Positions 34,127 to 43,098 of a stretch of 64,000 nt of DNA are shown piece by piece; position 1 is the stretch's first letter, and each line of letters starts with the position of its first letter. This DNA is from Reddybacter sp041277045 (lineage in GTDB: Bacteria > Pseudomonadota > Gammaproteobacteria > Pseudomonadales > Porticoccaceae): contig JBGFSY010000001.1 of assembly GCA_041277045.1 (NCBI GenBank), forward strand, positions 124,001 through 188,000, read 5' to 3'. The position numbers and the translations under genes were made by a program. The notes under the pieces were generated by a model. The model was not told the origin of the DNA, searched no databases, and saw only the letters and a list, made by a program, of their open reading frames with translations.

Positions 34127-34243
34127 AATCTCTCTGCGCCATGTTTCAGTTTGTGCGAGACAGCACCACCAGGGACGATGCCAAAAAAGTCGGCGTCATG
34201 ATACCTGATTTAAGAGGCGGACTGGAGCCGTACAAGCCCTCGA

Positions 34244-35365
34244 CTAAAGCGGCATTTGATTGAGTATCCAGCCAAGGACTAATACCTGGGGCAGTGTGAC
34301 CAGGGGCAGGAAGAGGGCGATTTTCCAGGATTTGGTGAGATCTTTGAGAATCATAATCTCGGTGTAATCGGTGGCAATGCCCGCCATCAAAAAAGTAAAG
34401 CCATTGCCCGGCGCGCCGGCGCGCAACACCAGATCCGCGGCGACGGGGGTCGAGCCCTCGGAGCAAACCTCAATAATGGTGGCCGCCAGCAAGGTTAGTA
34501 ATAAGCCCATCAGCGTCGGGCCAAATAAGGTGGCGTAGGTATCGAGAGGCACAAAGGCACGAATCGCCGTGGCCAGTACCAGACCAAAAAATAACCAGCG
34601 AAACACCATGCGTGAATCTTTCAGACCATCCCACAACAAGGCGCCAATTTCCCGGGGTGTAAAACTGGCGGCGGCGAAGAGTTTTTTTATTTCCGGCAAC
34701 ACGGCAGGGGCGCTCTCTTGCGAGTCCGCATCGGGGGTAGCCGGATTAGCGTTCAACACACCCCTGGCGACTAAACGATCAAAGATCACACCACTGATCA
34801 AACCAATCAACAGTGACAGGCTGATGTAAAGCAGGGTCCACTTAAGGCCGATCAGCGTGAACATAATGATGGTCAACGACAGGGAGTTCCACGGGCTGGC
34901 AATCAGAAAGGCCATCAACTGGCCGAGGCTGGCACCCTTTTGATAGAGCTTGGTGCCGACCATCAAAATGCCGTGGCTACAGAGATCCAGCAGCAAACCG
35001 GCAAAGGTCGCACGGGCAATACCTTTGAAAGTGCCGCCCCGGCCCAGGGTCGCCATAATCAGCTCACGGGGGATTCTCTCCAGCAGGCCGACAAAAACCA
35101 CCGCAGCGGCCAGACCCCACCACATTTTATTAATCAGCTCGAAAATGCCGCTACTCATTACCGTGAGCCAGCGGGGTAAGGCATCGCCGTCCGCGAACCA
35201 AAAACCCAGTAGATAGCAAACCAGCACAATGCTGCCCGACACCCACAATAAATAGTCGCGTTGATTCTTTTCGCTGGGGCAGCAGGAGGTCTCGACCTGC
35301 GTTGCACCGCAAGAGGGCTTGGCTGCCTCCGGTTCTGGCTCGGGTTTTTTACAGCAGGAACTCAT
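34244..35365 (-). CDS. Permease of the DUF318/SO_0444 type, probable copper/metal exporter
   Basis: The 373-residue inner-membrane protein has an N-terminal Cys-rich tail (SSCCKKPE, SCGATQVETSCCPSE), likely a metal-binding antenna. About eight membrane segments contain LLDLCSHGILMVGTKLYQKG and IASPWNSLSLT. The second half has IEVCSEGSTPVAADLVLRAG and FLMAGIATDYTEIMIL. The family includes ArsP-type and Cu/Zn efflux permeases. The gene overlaps the MerR-type regulator by ATGA and is driven from its CueR-like promoter, which makes copper the likeliest substrate; this is inference from context. Confidence 0.82.
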   Translation of the reverse strand: MSSCCKKPEPEPEAAKPSCGATQVETSCCPSEKNQRDYLLWVSGSIVLVCYLLGFWFADGDALPRWLTVMSSGIFELINKMWWGLAAAVVFVGLLERIPRELIMATLGRGGTFKGIARATFAGLLLDLCSHGILMVGTKLYQKGASLGQLMAFLIASPWNSLSLTIIMFTLIGLKWTLLYISLSLLIGLISGVIFDRLVARGVLNANPATPDADSQESAPAVLPEIKKLFAAASFTPREIGALLWDGLKDSRMVFRWLFFGLVLATAIRAFVPLDTYATLFGPTLMGLLLTLLAATIIEVCSEGSTPVAADLVLRAGAPGNGFTFLMAGIATDYTEIMILKDLTKSWKIALFLPLVTLPQVLVLGWILNQMPL

Positions 35366-35787
35366 CGTTTAACCTCCGCCAATATTTGTGTCTGTTCTTG
35401 CTGACCCGCTAGCCTGTCGATAATGACACAATCCGCGGCTTCATCATTGGCGCAAGCCCCTACCAGCTTCGCCAGCAGTTCGCGGGTTTCACCAAGCTCG
35501 CGGATATGGGCATCAACTTCTTCGAGCTTGTCACTCACCAGCTGGTGAACTTCGGCACTGCGCCGCTGAGGGTTCTTGTACAGGCCTAGCAAAAGCCGGC
35601 ACTGATCGATATTAAAGCCAAACTGGCGGGCCTGCCGCAGAAAGCAGAGGGTAGCAATATCGGTTTTGCCATAGCGGCGATAACCATTTGCAGCCCGCCG
35701 AGGCGGGCAAATCAAATCAATACTTTCGTAGTAACGAATGGTTTTTGCCGGCAAGCCACTGAGTTTGGCTGCCTCACTGATATTCAT
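35362..35787 (-). CDS. cueR: MerR family regulator, copper-sensing CueR type
   Basis: The 141 residues begin with MNISEAAKLSGLPAKTIRYYE (helix-turn-helix) and GYRRYGKTDIATLCFLRQAR (wing). A long dimer helix follows, and then the metal loop CANDEAADC, whose two Cys are eight residues apart exactly as in CueR (C-x7-C). This loop binds Cu(I), Ag(I) or Au(I) as a two-coordinate site. It leads an operon with the permease (ATGA overlap) and would twist its own 19-base-spacer promoter into an active form. HmrR/CueR naming is by similarity. Confidence 0.87.
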   Translation of the reverse strand: MNISEAAKLSGLPAKTIRYYESIDLICPPRRAANGYRRYGKTDIATLCFLRQARQFGFNIDQCRLLLGLYKNPQRRSAEVHQLVSDKLEEVDAHIRELGETRELLAKLVGACANDEAADCVIIDRLAGQQEQTQILAEVKR

Positions 35788-35825
35788 GGCGAAGCTCGCT
35801 GTAAGACGTATTAAGATTGAAGCCC

Positions 35826-35857
35826 AATCTAAGCCTTACAGCAACAGGAAGGTCAAG
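35826..35857 (-). promoter_or_regulatory. CueR-type promoter and operator of the regulator/permease operon
   Basis: On the minus strand the -35 TTGACC (35851-35856) and -10 TAGATT (35826-35831) are separated by 19 bases, the overlong spacer that is the hallmark of MerR-activated promoters. The spacer region holds the imperfect dyad ACCTTCC-TGTTGCT-GTAAGGC, closely like the E. coli copA operator (ACCTTCC...GGAAGGT). The start codon of the regulator lies 39 bases downstream of the -10. Confidence 0.87.
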
Positions 35858-35937
35858 AAAAATATTGAGAGGGGGTTTGCTACCGCGAAGACGATATTTA
35901 CGCTACGAACAAAGATTGCGGTCCACTGATAAAAAGA

Positions 35938-36357
35938 CTAGCCAGTGCCGACCAGCATGCTGGTGAACATCTCGATCGATTCCAGCTCAAAACCAGCATG
36001 TAGCTTCTTGCGTTTGGCCAGCTCTCTAACTTCACCGAGGGTAAACCAGTCAACTTCCAGTAATTCAGTATGATCAATACGGCCAATTTTACCCTCAAAC
36101 AAAGTGCCATAAACCTTGTGCTGATAACCTTTGTAAGAATAACTGCCAACATCAACCAGCTCACCCATCGCAGTGTCGAGCTCTTCGTGAATTTCTCGGC
36201 GTGCCGCTTTGAGGGGCTTCTCACCCCAGTCGATGCGACCACCGGGCAAACCCCAAATACCTGTATTTTCGCCACGCACATTGTTGTGCACGACCATCAG
36301 AAATTCGTTGTTGGATTTAAGGATACAGCGCGAGGTGCGATATTTGTGTGTCTTCAT
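35938..36357 (-). CDS. Nudix hydrolase
   Basis: The 139-residue protein has a full Nudix box GGRIDWGEKPLKAARREIHEEL at about 39-60 (GX5EX7REUXEE). LPGG starts it and the metal-binding Glu are present. The rest (WFTLGEVRELAKRKKLHAGFELE) is the usual C-terminal helix. It would hydrolyse a nucleoside diphosphate linked to another group; length and the early RTSRCILKSNNEFLMVVHNN are near GDP-mannose or ADP-ribose types, but substrate is open. The gene stands alone, running away from the ydcH-like pseudogene. Confidence 0.85.
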   Translation of the reverse strand: MKTHKYRTSRCILKSNNEFLMVVHNNVRGENTGIWGLPGGRIDWGEKPLKAARREIHEELDTAMGELVDVGSYSYKGYQHKVYGTLFEGKIGRIDHTELLEVDWFTLGEVRELAKRKKLHAGFELESIEMFTSMLVGTG

Positions 36358-36541
36358 AATATTTTCGCTACAACTGGTACTCTAGATGAACGGGGCCTTC
36401 TGTGGTGTTTAAATCATAAAGATTAAAAATAACAAGTTACTTTTAATCTTGCCGCGATGAAAGTCTCAGTCACAACAAAGCCCAGCGGCAGGGCCAATGC
36501 CTGTTACAAGAATATGTTAGGGCAAGTGTTGGAGGTTCAAG

Positions 36542-36784
36542 CTACGGGGCTTTTTTAAGCCTATCCAACAATTGATCTTTTAAGCTCAGGCGCAGTTTTT
36601 TTCTCTCTTCAAGATGAGCATCATCACAGTTTTCAACACAGATTTCAAAGCGGTAGATCTCATGATCGAGGTCGTGATACTCGGTAAATAGTTTCGAAAA
36701 ACGCCGATCACTTACCTTGAGATCGTGAATTACGCTTTTGTATTCAGGTAGCTCATGCAGTCAATCGTGTTTCTCTAATGGCAT
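36542..36784 (-). pseudogene. YdcH/DUF465-like gene interrupted by an in-frame TGA
   Basis: Minus-strand translation from ATG 36784 gives MPLEKHD, a TGA at 36761-36763, then LHELPEYKSVIHDLKVSDRR, FSKLFTEYHDLDHEIYRFE and a charged helical end, 80 codons in all. This is the YdcH pattern (a small helical-hairpin protein). A perfect ribosome site GAGGAGA lies 8 bases before the ATG, so only codon 8 is wrong, most simply TGG or TTA changed to TGA. It may be a very recent loss or a sequencing error. Confidence 0.8.
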
Positions 36785-36904
36785 TAATAGTGTCTCCTCT
36801 AATGAGGGTTTTTACATTCTCACAGGCGCTGTTAAACACGGCGATGACAATGTACGCAGCCATAATGTCCGGCTTCTACAGGTGAGAGCGCAGCGGCGAG
36901 GGCA

Positions 36905-37515
36905 GTAATCAACGCCAGTTTAATGGCCAACGGCCTGTGGGCTGCATCCAGCGCCCTATCTGGCATCTTGGCCGACACCAAACCCTATTGCCGTTTAAAC
37001 CCGGCAGTGCGCTGGTCAATTACTATCGCACCAAGGGTGAGCGCTGGATTTCATTGATTGTGATTCAGGAAGAGAAGCACTGGCCCAATTTCATCAAAGC
37101 TATCGAGCGGCCCGATCTGGCCGCTGACCCGCGCTTTGCTGAATGAGCCATACGCTTTAAACACGCCAAAGAACTCGGCGCTATTTTCAGAGAAATATTC
37201 AAAACGCGAAACTGTGATGAGTGGCGCGAACGTCTGCCTGACAACAAAATCACCTTCAGCGTGGTCGCCACTTTCGAAGATGTTATCGACGATGCCCAGG
37301 CCATTGAAAATGATATATTTATTGACGTTGAAGGCCACAACGCTGGTCGCGGTCAGGCCATTAATAGCCCCTTCTGGATAGAGGGTTCCGACAAAGTCCC
37401 CGCCCACATCGGCTCAGCATTGGGTGCCGATAGTGTGAAAATATTGCAGGATCTTGGCTATGAAGACAGCCAAATTAAGCAGCTCACTGAAACGGGCGCG
37501 ATAGAAACACAATAA
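36905..37515 (+). pseudogene. Remnant of a CaiB/BaiF CoA-transferase (C-terminal half)
   Basis: The first piece reads VINASLMANGLWAASSALSG, typical of the region after the catalytic Asp. A frameshift near 36980 leads to LPFKPGSALVNYYRTKGERW and IERPDLAADPRFAE. Then comes an in-frame TGA (37144-37146), after which the same frame runs on through FKHAKELGAIFREIFKTRNC, the VVATFEDVIDDAQAIEND region, and VPAHIGSALGADSVKILQDL to a stop at 37513. The N-terminal half and any start are missing. It belongs to a different subgroup from the intact transferase at 12 kb. Upstream, 36785-36904 shows nothing. Confidence 0.82.
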
Positions 37516-37542
37516 ATTTCAAACAGTCAGTTAAAGGACGCT

Positions 37543-37570
37543 AGCCCCGCCTAAAAAACGGGGCTTTATT
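37543..37570. terminator. Hairpin between the transferase remnant and recJ
   Basis: AGCCCCG (37543-37549) and CGGGGCT (37559-37565) form a 7-pair stem with a 9-base loop, followed by TTATT on the plus strand. It lies between convergent units and could stop either one; the T-tract is short. Confidence 0.5.
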
Positions 37571-37587
37571 ACAGACCAGGCCTGTGC

Positions 37588-39339
37588 TCAAAGATACAAA
37601 TGTTCAACCATCAACTGCAGTGATTCTCGCCCCCGAAAGCGGTTAATATCGAGGCGATAAACGGCGGCTACGCGCTCGGGCACCGTCGTCACACTACCCT
37701 CTTCCACCGTGTTAAAGGCAATGGCATCGACGACCTGCTCACCTGAGGGGCCATAAGCCAATACCAATTTCAGATGCTTGCCGCCAACCACTCGATCTTG
37801 CACCACAGAGAACTCGCCGTAAAAACAGGGCTCGGGAAAGTGCTGCCCCCAGGGGCCACCGTCGCGTAGCTGCTGAGCCATAGTGAGACTAAAATCACCC
37901 GTCTCTAATTCACCATCGGTGAGTACTTCTGCCGCCAGGTCATCGGCGCTCAACTGTCGACGCACCTCCTCATCAAAGGCGGCAGCAAAGGCTGGAAAGT
38001 GTTCTTTTTTAAGGGATAGCCCAGCAGCCATGGCATGGCCACCAAAGCGGTCAAGCAGCTCGGGATGACGGCTGGCAATGGCATCGAAGGCATCGCGAAT
38101 ATGAAAACCGGGAATGGAGCGTGCCGAACCTTTTAAGTCTTCCTCACCCGCCTCGGCAAAGGCGACCACCGGGCGGTGCAACTTATCTTTAATGCGCGAG
38201 GCCAGCAGACCAACCACACCCTGATGCCAGCCCTGATCGTAAAGGCAAAGCCCCCAGGGCATATTGTCAGCGTCAAAATCCAGCTCCTCTAATAGTGTCA
38301 GCGCCTCACTTTGCATATCGGCTTCGATCAAACGACGATCCTGATTTAACTCATCAAGGCGTACGGCGAGTTGACGAGCCTCGGCCGGATCCTCACTCAG
38401 CAAGCAACGAATACCGATGCTCATATCATCGAGCCGACCCGCTGCATTGAGGCGTGGCCCCACAGTAAAGCCCAGGTCGGAGGCCACTAGCCATTGCCGG
38501 TCTTTATTCGTCAACTCAAGCAGGGCGAGAATACCGGGCCGCGCGCGCCCTGCACGGATTCGCCGTAAACCTTCATTAACCAGCACGCGATTGGTTTTAT
38601 CCAGCGGCACCACGTCGGCAACGGTGCCGAGGGCGACGAGGTCGAGCCAGTCGGCCATTAACGGTTCTGCCAGCCCTGCCTCTACAAACCAGTTCTGCTC
38701 ACGCAAACGACCACGCAGCGCACTCAGCAGGTAAAACACCACCCCCACACCGGCTAAATTCTTGGCGCCGAAAGCACAATCAGGTTGATGGGGATTGACG
38801 ATGGCATCGGCGGCGGGCAGCTCGGCACCGGGCAAGTGATGATCTGTCACCAGCACTTTAATGCCTGCGGCTTGAGCGGCAAGCACACCCGAAAGACTGG
38901 AAATACCGTTGTCGACGGTGAGAATAAGGTCGGGTTTGCTCTGTTGGGCGAGAGCGACAATCTCAGGCGTTAAACCGTAACCGTAGTCAAAGCGGTTGGG
39001 CACCAGAAAATCGACTTGCTGAAAACCGAGGGCGCGTAGAGCGAGCACGGCTAGAGCGGTGCTGGTGGCACCATCGGCATCGAAGTCACCGACAATCAAT
39101 ACTGACTGGTTTTGGCGCAGAGCATCGCAGAGTAAATCGAGGGCGGCATCGAGACCGCGCAGAGAATCGGGCCGGGGTAACTCAGCCAGTTTTAATGACA
39201 GTTCTTGTTGGCTAAAAATACCGCGCCCGGCATAGATCCGCTGTAACAGCGCGGGCATGGTGGCATCAAAGTCGACGCCGTTCAGCTCAGATTCGCGATA
39301 GCGCACCAGGGGTGATTGAGCAGCGGCTAGCTCCGGCAT
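37588..39339 (-). CDS. recJ: Single-strand DNA 5'-3' exonuclease RecJ
   Basis: The 583 residues carry the DHH phosphoesterase motifs: GDFDADGATS at 84-93, the Asp in LTVDNGIS, and the DHH triad in LVTDHHLPG (166-168). The DHHA1 part has RFGGHAMAAGLSLKKEHFPAF. The C-terminal OB-like domain ends LDINRFRGRESLQLMVEHL. RecJ degrades 5' single strands in RecF-type recombination and mismatch repair. It lies just after thrC on the same strand (23 bases), as in Pseudomonas. Confidence 0.96.
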   Translation of the reverse strand: MPELAAAQSPLVRYRESELNGVDFDATMPALLQRIYAGRGIFSQQELSLKLAELPRPDSLRGLDAALDLLCDALRQNQSVLIVGDFDADGATSTALAVLALRALGFQQVDFLVPNRFDYGYGLTPEIVALAQQSKPDLILTVDNGISSLSGVLAAQAAGIKVLVTDHHLPGAELPAADAIVNPHQPDCAFGAKNLAGVGVVFYLLSALRGRLREQNWFVEAGLAEPLMADWLDLVALGTVADVVPLDKTNRVLVNEGLRRIRAGRARPGILALLELTNKDRQWLVASDLGFTVGPRLNAAGRLDDMSIGIRCLLSEDPAEARQLAVRLDELNQDRRLIEADMQSEALTLLEELDFDADNMPWGLCLYDQGWHQGVVGLLASRIKDKLHRPVVAFAEAGEEDLKGSARSIPGFHIRDAFDAIASRHPELLDRFGGHAMAAGLSLKKEHFPAFAAAFDEEVRRQLSADDLAAEVLTDGELETGDFSLTMAQQLRDGGPWGQHFPEPCFYGEFSVVQDRVVGGKHLKLVLAYGPSGEQVVDAIAFNTVEEGSVTTVPERVAAVYRLDINRFRGRESLQLMVEHLYL

Positions 39340-39362
39340 ATTACGTCCCTAATATTGTGTGC

Positions 39363-40763
39363 CTAAACGGTGATATGCGCCGCCATGTAGGTCTGCACTT
39401 TGGCCAGGTCATTGGCCTCGACGTGATAGCGCTCTTCACGCTCAAAGAGGTCGGCCATGTGATGGGGCAAGGCGGGGCTTTCCGGATAACCCGCCTGCAT
39501 CACCGCATCCGGGAATTTCGCTGGGTGGGCGGTGGCGAGGCAAATCATCGGTGTTGCCGATGAGCTACGGCACTTGCGACCGGCCTGCAGGCCAATCGCA
39601 GAGTGGGGGTCGAGCAGGTAATCACTGCTCTCGTACTCGTCGCTAATCACCTTCAGGGTCTCTTCGTCGTCGAGACGATAGGAGCTAAAGACTTTGCGCG
39701 CCTGTTCCAGCGCTGCAGGGTCGAGTTCACTGACACTACCGGCATTTAAAGAGGCCATCAGGCCGTCGATAGCGGCGCCGTCTTTGCCGTAAAGATCAAA
39801 CAACAAGCGCTCAAAATTGCTCGACGCCATAATATCCATGCTCGGCGACAGGCTGTGCTCAATAGGCTTTTTACTGTGGTCGTTGGCGCTAATACAGCGA
39901 TGCAAAATGTCGTTGGCGTTGGTACCGATCACCAGTTGCTCGACTGGTAAGCCCATACCTCGAGCTAAATAACCGGCAAAAATATCGCCAAAATTACCCG
40001 TTGGCACGGCGAAGGAGACGGGGCGATGAGGCCCGCCCACGGACAGCGCCGCCCAAAAGTAATAGACAATTTGCGCCATGATGCGCGCCCAGTTGATGGA
40101 GTTTACCGCTACCAGCTGGCGTCCATCGGGCAGAAAAGACTGGTCGCCAAAGCTAGCTTTGACCATATTCTGGCAATCGTCAAAATTACCTTCAACGGCA
40201 ATATTGTGAATGTTGTCACTCAACACAGTGGTCATTTGCCGGCGCTGTACGTCGGAGACACGACCGTGGGGATGGAGAATAAAAATATCAATATTCTTAC
40301 AGCGCCGACAGCCCTCTATCGCCGCCGAGCCGGTATCACCCGAGGTGGCACCCATGATGACAACTTTTTGGCCGCGCTTGTCGAGAATATAGTCGAGCAG
40401 GTGACCAAGAAACTGCAGGGCGAAATCTTTAAAGGCCAGGGTTGGGCCGTGGAAAAGCTCGAGTATCCACTCGTTGTGGCCACTCTGTACCAGCGGTGCG
40501 ATGGCGCGATGACGAAAGTCACTGTAAGAGGCGTCGATAATGCCCTTTAAATCGTCGGCGGGAATAGCGCCGGCAACGAAGGGGGAGATCACCTTCAGGG
40601 CCAACTCGTTGTAGGGCAAGCCCGCCCATGAGGCGATTTCTTCACGGCTGAACTGGGGCAGCGTTTGAGGCACGAACAAGCCGCCATCGGGTGCCAGGCC
40701 CGTCAGTACGACCTCTTCAAAAGACAGAGCTGAGGCCTGACCACGAGTGCTGATATATTTCAC
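39363..40763 (-). CDS. thrC: Threonine synthase
   Basis: This 466-residue fold-type II PLP enzyme has GLAPDGGLFVPQTLPQ and the PLP Lys112 in HGPTLAFKDFALQFLGHLL. The phosphate cradle GATSGDTGSAAIEG and AVPTGNFGDIFAGYLA follow. It converts O-phospho-homoserine to threonine. The start is GTG with GGAAAGG 8 bases upstream. It follows hom by 53 bases, so homoserine and threonine steps are co-expressed. No thrB is in the window. Confidence 0.96.
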   Translation of the reverse strand: MKYISTRGQASALSFEEVVLTGLAPDGGLFVPQTLPQFSREEIASWAGLPYNELALKVISPFVAGAIPADDLKGIIDASYSDFRHRAIAPLVQSGHNEWILELFHGPTLAFKDFALQFLGHLLDYILDKRGQKVVIMGATSGDTGSAAIEGCRRCKNIDIFILHPHGRVSDVQRRQMTTVLSDNIHNIAVEGNFDDCQNMVKASFGDQSFLPDGRQLVAVNSINWARIMAQIVYYFWAALSVGGPHRPVSFAVPTGNFGDIFAGYLARGMGLPVEQLVIGTNANDILHRCISANDHSKKPIEHSLSPSMDIMASSNFERLLFDLYGKDGAAIDGLMASLNAGSVSELDPAALEQARKVFSSYRLDDEETLKVISDEYESSDYLLDPHSAIGLQAGRKCRSSSATPMICLATAHPAKFPDAVMQAGYPESPALPHHMADLFEREERYHVEANDLAKVQTYMAAHITV

Positions 40764-40816
40764 GTTTTGACCTTTCCTATTTTGAGCTTACTGAACTTGG
40801 CTTGGCGCAATAGCAC

Positions 40817-42124
40817 TTAGGTATCAAGACTTTCGAGACGAATTCTCACCACCGAGCCATTCACCGAGGCCAAAGCTTCTATTTCTATAACGGCGTCGCG
40901 TAGGTTCTGCTCACGCGTGGTATTGGTGAGCATGATCAAGGGCACATCACTCGCACCGGTATGGGGTTCTTTCTGAATAATAGCCTCGATACTGATGCCC
41001 CGCTGGCTCATGATCTGCGCCACGCTAGACAGCACACCGGGCTGGTCGAGCACCGAAGCTCGCAGGTAATAAGCACTTTCAATATCGGCAATATCCAGTA
41101 CACCGGGGTCAACAATCGCCTCACTGAGAAAGCCCAGAGCGGGTACGCGATTTTCAGCACTAGAGCCAATACTGCGTGCCACATCGACGATATCGGCAAT
41201 CACGGCAGAGGCGGTTGGCTCCGCTCCGGCACCGGGGCCGTAGTACAAAGTGGGGCCAACGGCATCGCCCTTGACCATCACCGCGTTCATTACACCGCTG
41301 ACCTGGGCAATTAACTGGCGCTCGGGGATTAAAGTGGGGTGAACGCGCAGCTCAACACCGTCCGCGCGCTGTTTCGCGATACCCAAATGTTTAATGCGAT
41401 AACCCAGCTCTTCGGCGTACACCACGTCTTCAGGCTGAATATCGGTAATACCCTCGGTAAAGACGGCGTCAAAACGCAGCGGCATACCAAAGGCGATAGA
41501 GGCGAGAATCACCAACTTGTGGGCAGCGTCTGTGCCCTCAACATCGAAGGCGGGGTCGGCCTCGGCATAACCCAACTCTTGAGCTTCGACCAGCACATCG
41601 GCGAAGTCGCGGCCCTTGTCACGCATTTCGGTGAGAATAAAATTGCCGGTGCCATTAATAATGCCCGCCAGCCACTCGATTTTATTCGCCGACAAACCCT
41701 CGCGCAGGGCTTTGATAATGGGAATACCACCGGCGACACCGGCCTCATAGGCGACACAAACACCCTGCTTTTCAGCGGCGGCGAAAATCTCGTTACCGTA
41801 TTCGGCGATGAGCGCTTTGTTGGCGGTGACGACATGCTTGCCATTGGCGATGGCTTGCAACACCAGCTCTTTCGCCGTGGTGGTGCCGCCGATCAACTCG
41901 ACAATAATGTCCACATCGGGGCGGCTGGCAAGGGCGAAAATATCTCTTTCGACAACGACCTCAGCCGTATCGCAGCTAACATTGTCACGACGGGCACCAA
42001 CGACACTGACCTTGATATCACAACCGGCACGCGCATTGATCAAGGCCCCATTGCGAGCCAGCACATTAAAGGTGCCGCTACCGACAGTACCCAGACCACA
42101 AATCCCAATATTGACTGACTTCAA
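40817..42124 (-). CDS. hom: Homoserine dehydrogenase with ACT domain
   Basis: The 435 residues start with the NAD(P) motif GICGLGTVGSGT (7-18). The catalytic domain has AGVAGGIPIIKALREGLSAN and the family signature ELGYAEADPAFDVEGTDAAHKLVILA with its catalytic Asp and Lys. From about residue 350 an ACT domain follows (YYLRASVLDQPGVLSSVAQI), which usually gives feedback inhibition by threonine. The start is TTG at 42124 after GGGGG. It is transcribed with thrC; a terminator lies between it and the preceding dsbC. Confidence 0.96.
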   Translation of the reverse strand: MKSVNIGICGLGTVGSGTFNVLARNGALINARAGCDIKVSVVGARRDNVSCDTAEVVVERDIFALASRPDVDIIVELIGGTTTAKELVLQAIANGKHVVTANKALIAEYGNEIFAAAEKQGVCVAYEAGVAGGIPIIKALREGLSANKIEWLAGIINGTGNFILTEMRDKGRDFADVLVEAQELGYAEADPAFDVEGTDAAHKLVILASIAFGMPLRFDAVFTEGITDIQPEDVVYAEELGYRIKHLGIAKQRADGVELRVHPTLIPERQLIAQVSGVMNAVMVKGDAVGPTLYYGPGAGAEPTASAVIADIVDVARSIGSSAENRVPALGFLSEAIVDPGVLDIADIESAYYLRASVLDQPGVLSSVAQIMSQRGISIEAIIQKEPHTGASDVPLIMLTNTTREQNLRDAVIEIEALASVNGSVVRIRLESLDT

Positions 42125-42146
42125 GGAGCCCCCCGCCTGCAGATAA

Positions 42147-42176
42147 TAAAAAAGAGGGCCACCTTAATGGCGGCCA
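42147..42176 (-). terminator. Rho-independent terminator after dsbC
   Basis: Minus strand: GGCCGCC-ATTAA-GGTGGCC forms a 7-pair stem with one G-U pair and a 5-base loop, then CTCTTTTTTATT. It lies right after the dsbC stop and before the hom start. Confidence 0.8.
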
Positions 42177-42185
42177 TGCCGAGTG

Positions 42186-43016
42186 TCAACGGGCGGAGCT
42201 ACTCTGCCCGCTATTGATGCCCAGCACTCTGGCGAGGTCTGCCGCAGGGCGGTAACCCGGTATCAGAGAACCATCAGCCAGCACGATGGCCGGGGTGCCA
42301 TTGACACCCATTTGCTGACCCAGATTGTATTGTTTTGCCACGGGGTTATCGGCACACACATTCTGCTCGATTTCCTTGCCATTTTTCAGTGCCGTTAAAG
42401 CTTGTCGGGGCTTATCAGCACACCAGGCAGAGGCTATTTTTTGATAGGAAGCCGAGCCGATGCCCGCACGTGGGAAGGCCAGATAACGCACCTCTATGCC
42501 CATGGCATTGAGCTCAGGCACTTCTTTATGCAGTTTTCGGCAGTAGCCGCAGTCGACATCGGTAAACACATTGATAACACCCTGGACCGGCACGGTCGGC
42601 GAGAAGACAATCATGTCTGCCAGCGGGATTTCAGCCAACAAGCCTTTACGCACCGCCGTTAAAGCCTGCTCTTTGAGGTTGATAAAGCGGCCTTTGCCAA
42701 CCTGATACAGATCTCCATCAAAAAAGAACTCACCATCGTTGTAGACATAGAGCATGGGGCCATTTTCGACCTGTAGCATCGCAATGCCGGGGATGGGGCT
42801 AGCCTGAATGTCGCCATAGTTGAGATCGGGACGAGCGGAACGCAGGCTGGCCATAATGCGCGCCTTACGCTCGCTACTCACTTCACCCGCGCTATTGCCA
42901 GGCTCTGCTGCCCACAGCGGTTGAGCCACACAAGCCATAATGACGCCGACAACGCTCAGGCGTCGCAAGCTTGCTATCAGACGACTCATCGCGTCGAACC
43001 TAAATATTTTGTACAT
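42186..43016 (-). CDS. dsbC: Periplasmic thiol:disulfide isomerase DsbC
   Basis: I use the ATG at 43016 (276 residues) because GGAG lies 9 bases before it; a GTG five codons upstream overlaps that site, and a third start at 42989 is possible. A basic N-terminus and hydrophobic core end at QPLWAAEPG, the signal cleavage. The dimer domain (about 45-110, SPIPGIAMLQVENGPMLYVY) is followed by the thioredoxin domain with the active CGYC at about 156-159 and the cis-Pro in GVNGTPAIVLADG. DsbC reshuffles wrong disulfides in the periplasm. It follows xerD on the same strand, as in Pseudomonas. Confidence 0.93.
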   Translation of the reverse strand: MYKIFRFDAMSRLIASLRRLSVVGVIMACVAQPLWAAEPGNSAGEVSSERKARIMASLRSARPDLNYGDIQASPIPGIAMLQVENGPMLYVYNDGEFFFDGDLYQVGKGRFINLKEQALTAVRKGLLAEIPLADMIVFSPTVPVQGVINVFTDVDCGYCRKLHKEVPELNAMGIEVRYLAFPRAGIGSASYQKIASAWCADKPRQALTALKNGKEIEQNVCADNPVAKQYNLGQQMGVNGTPAIVLADGSLIPGYRPAADLARVLGINSGQSSSAR

Positions 43017-43098
43017 AAATAAAAACTCCACTACTCACTTCTTTAAAGACAGTCATTGGAACACATTGCCGACGGTCTGTTCCCTACCCCGATAACAA

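Noticed and set aside
36700..37200. TGA read as an amino acid (recoding), suggested by two TGA-interrupted genes
   Set aside because: Many intact genes here end in TGA (for example ttcA), and no selenocysteine insertion hairpin or selenoprotein family is evident.
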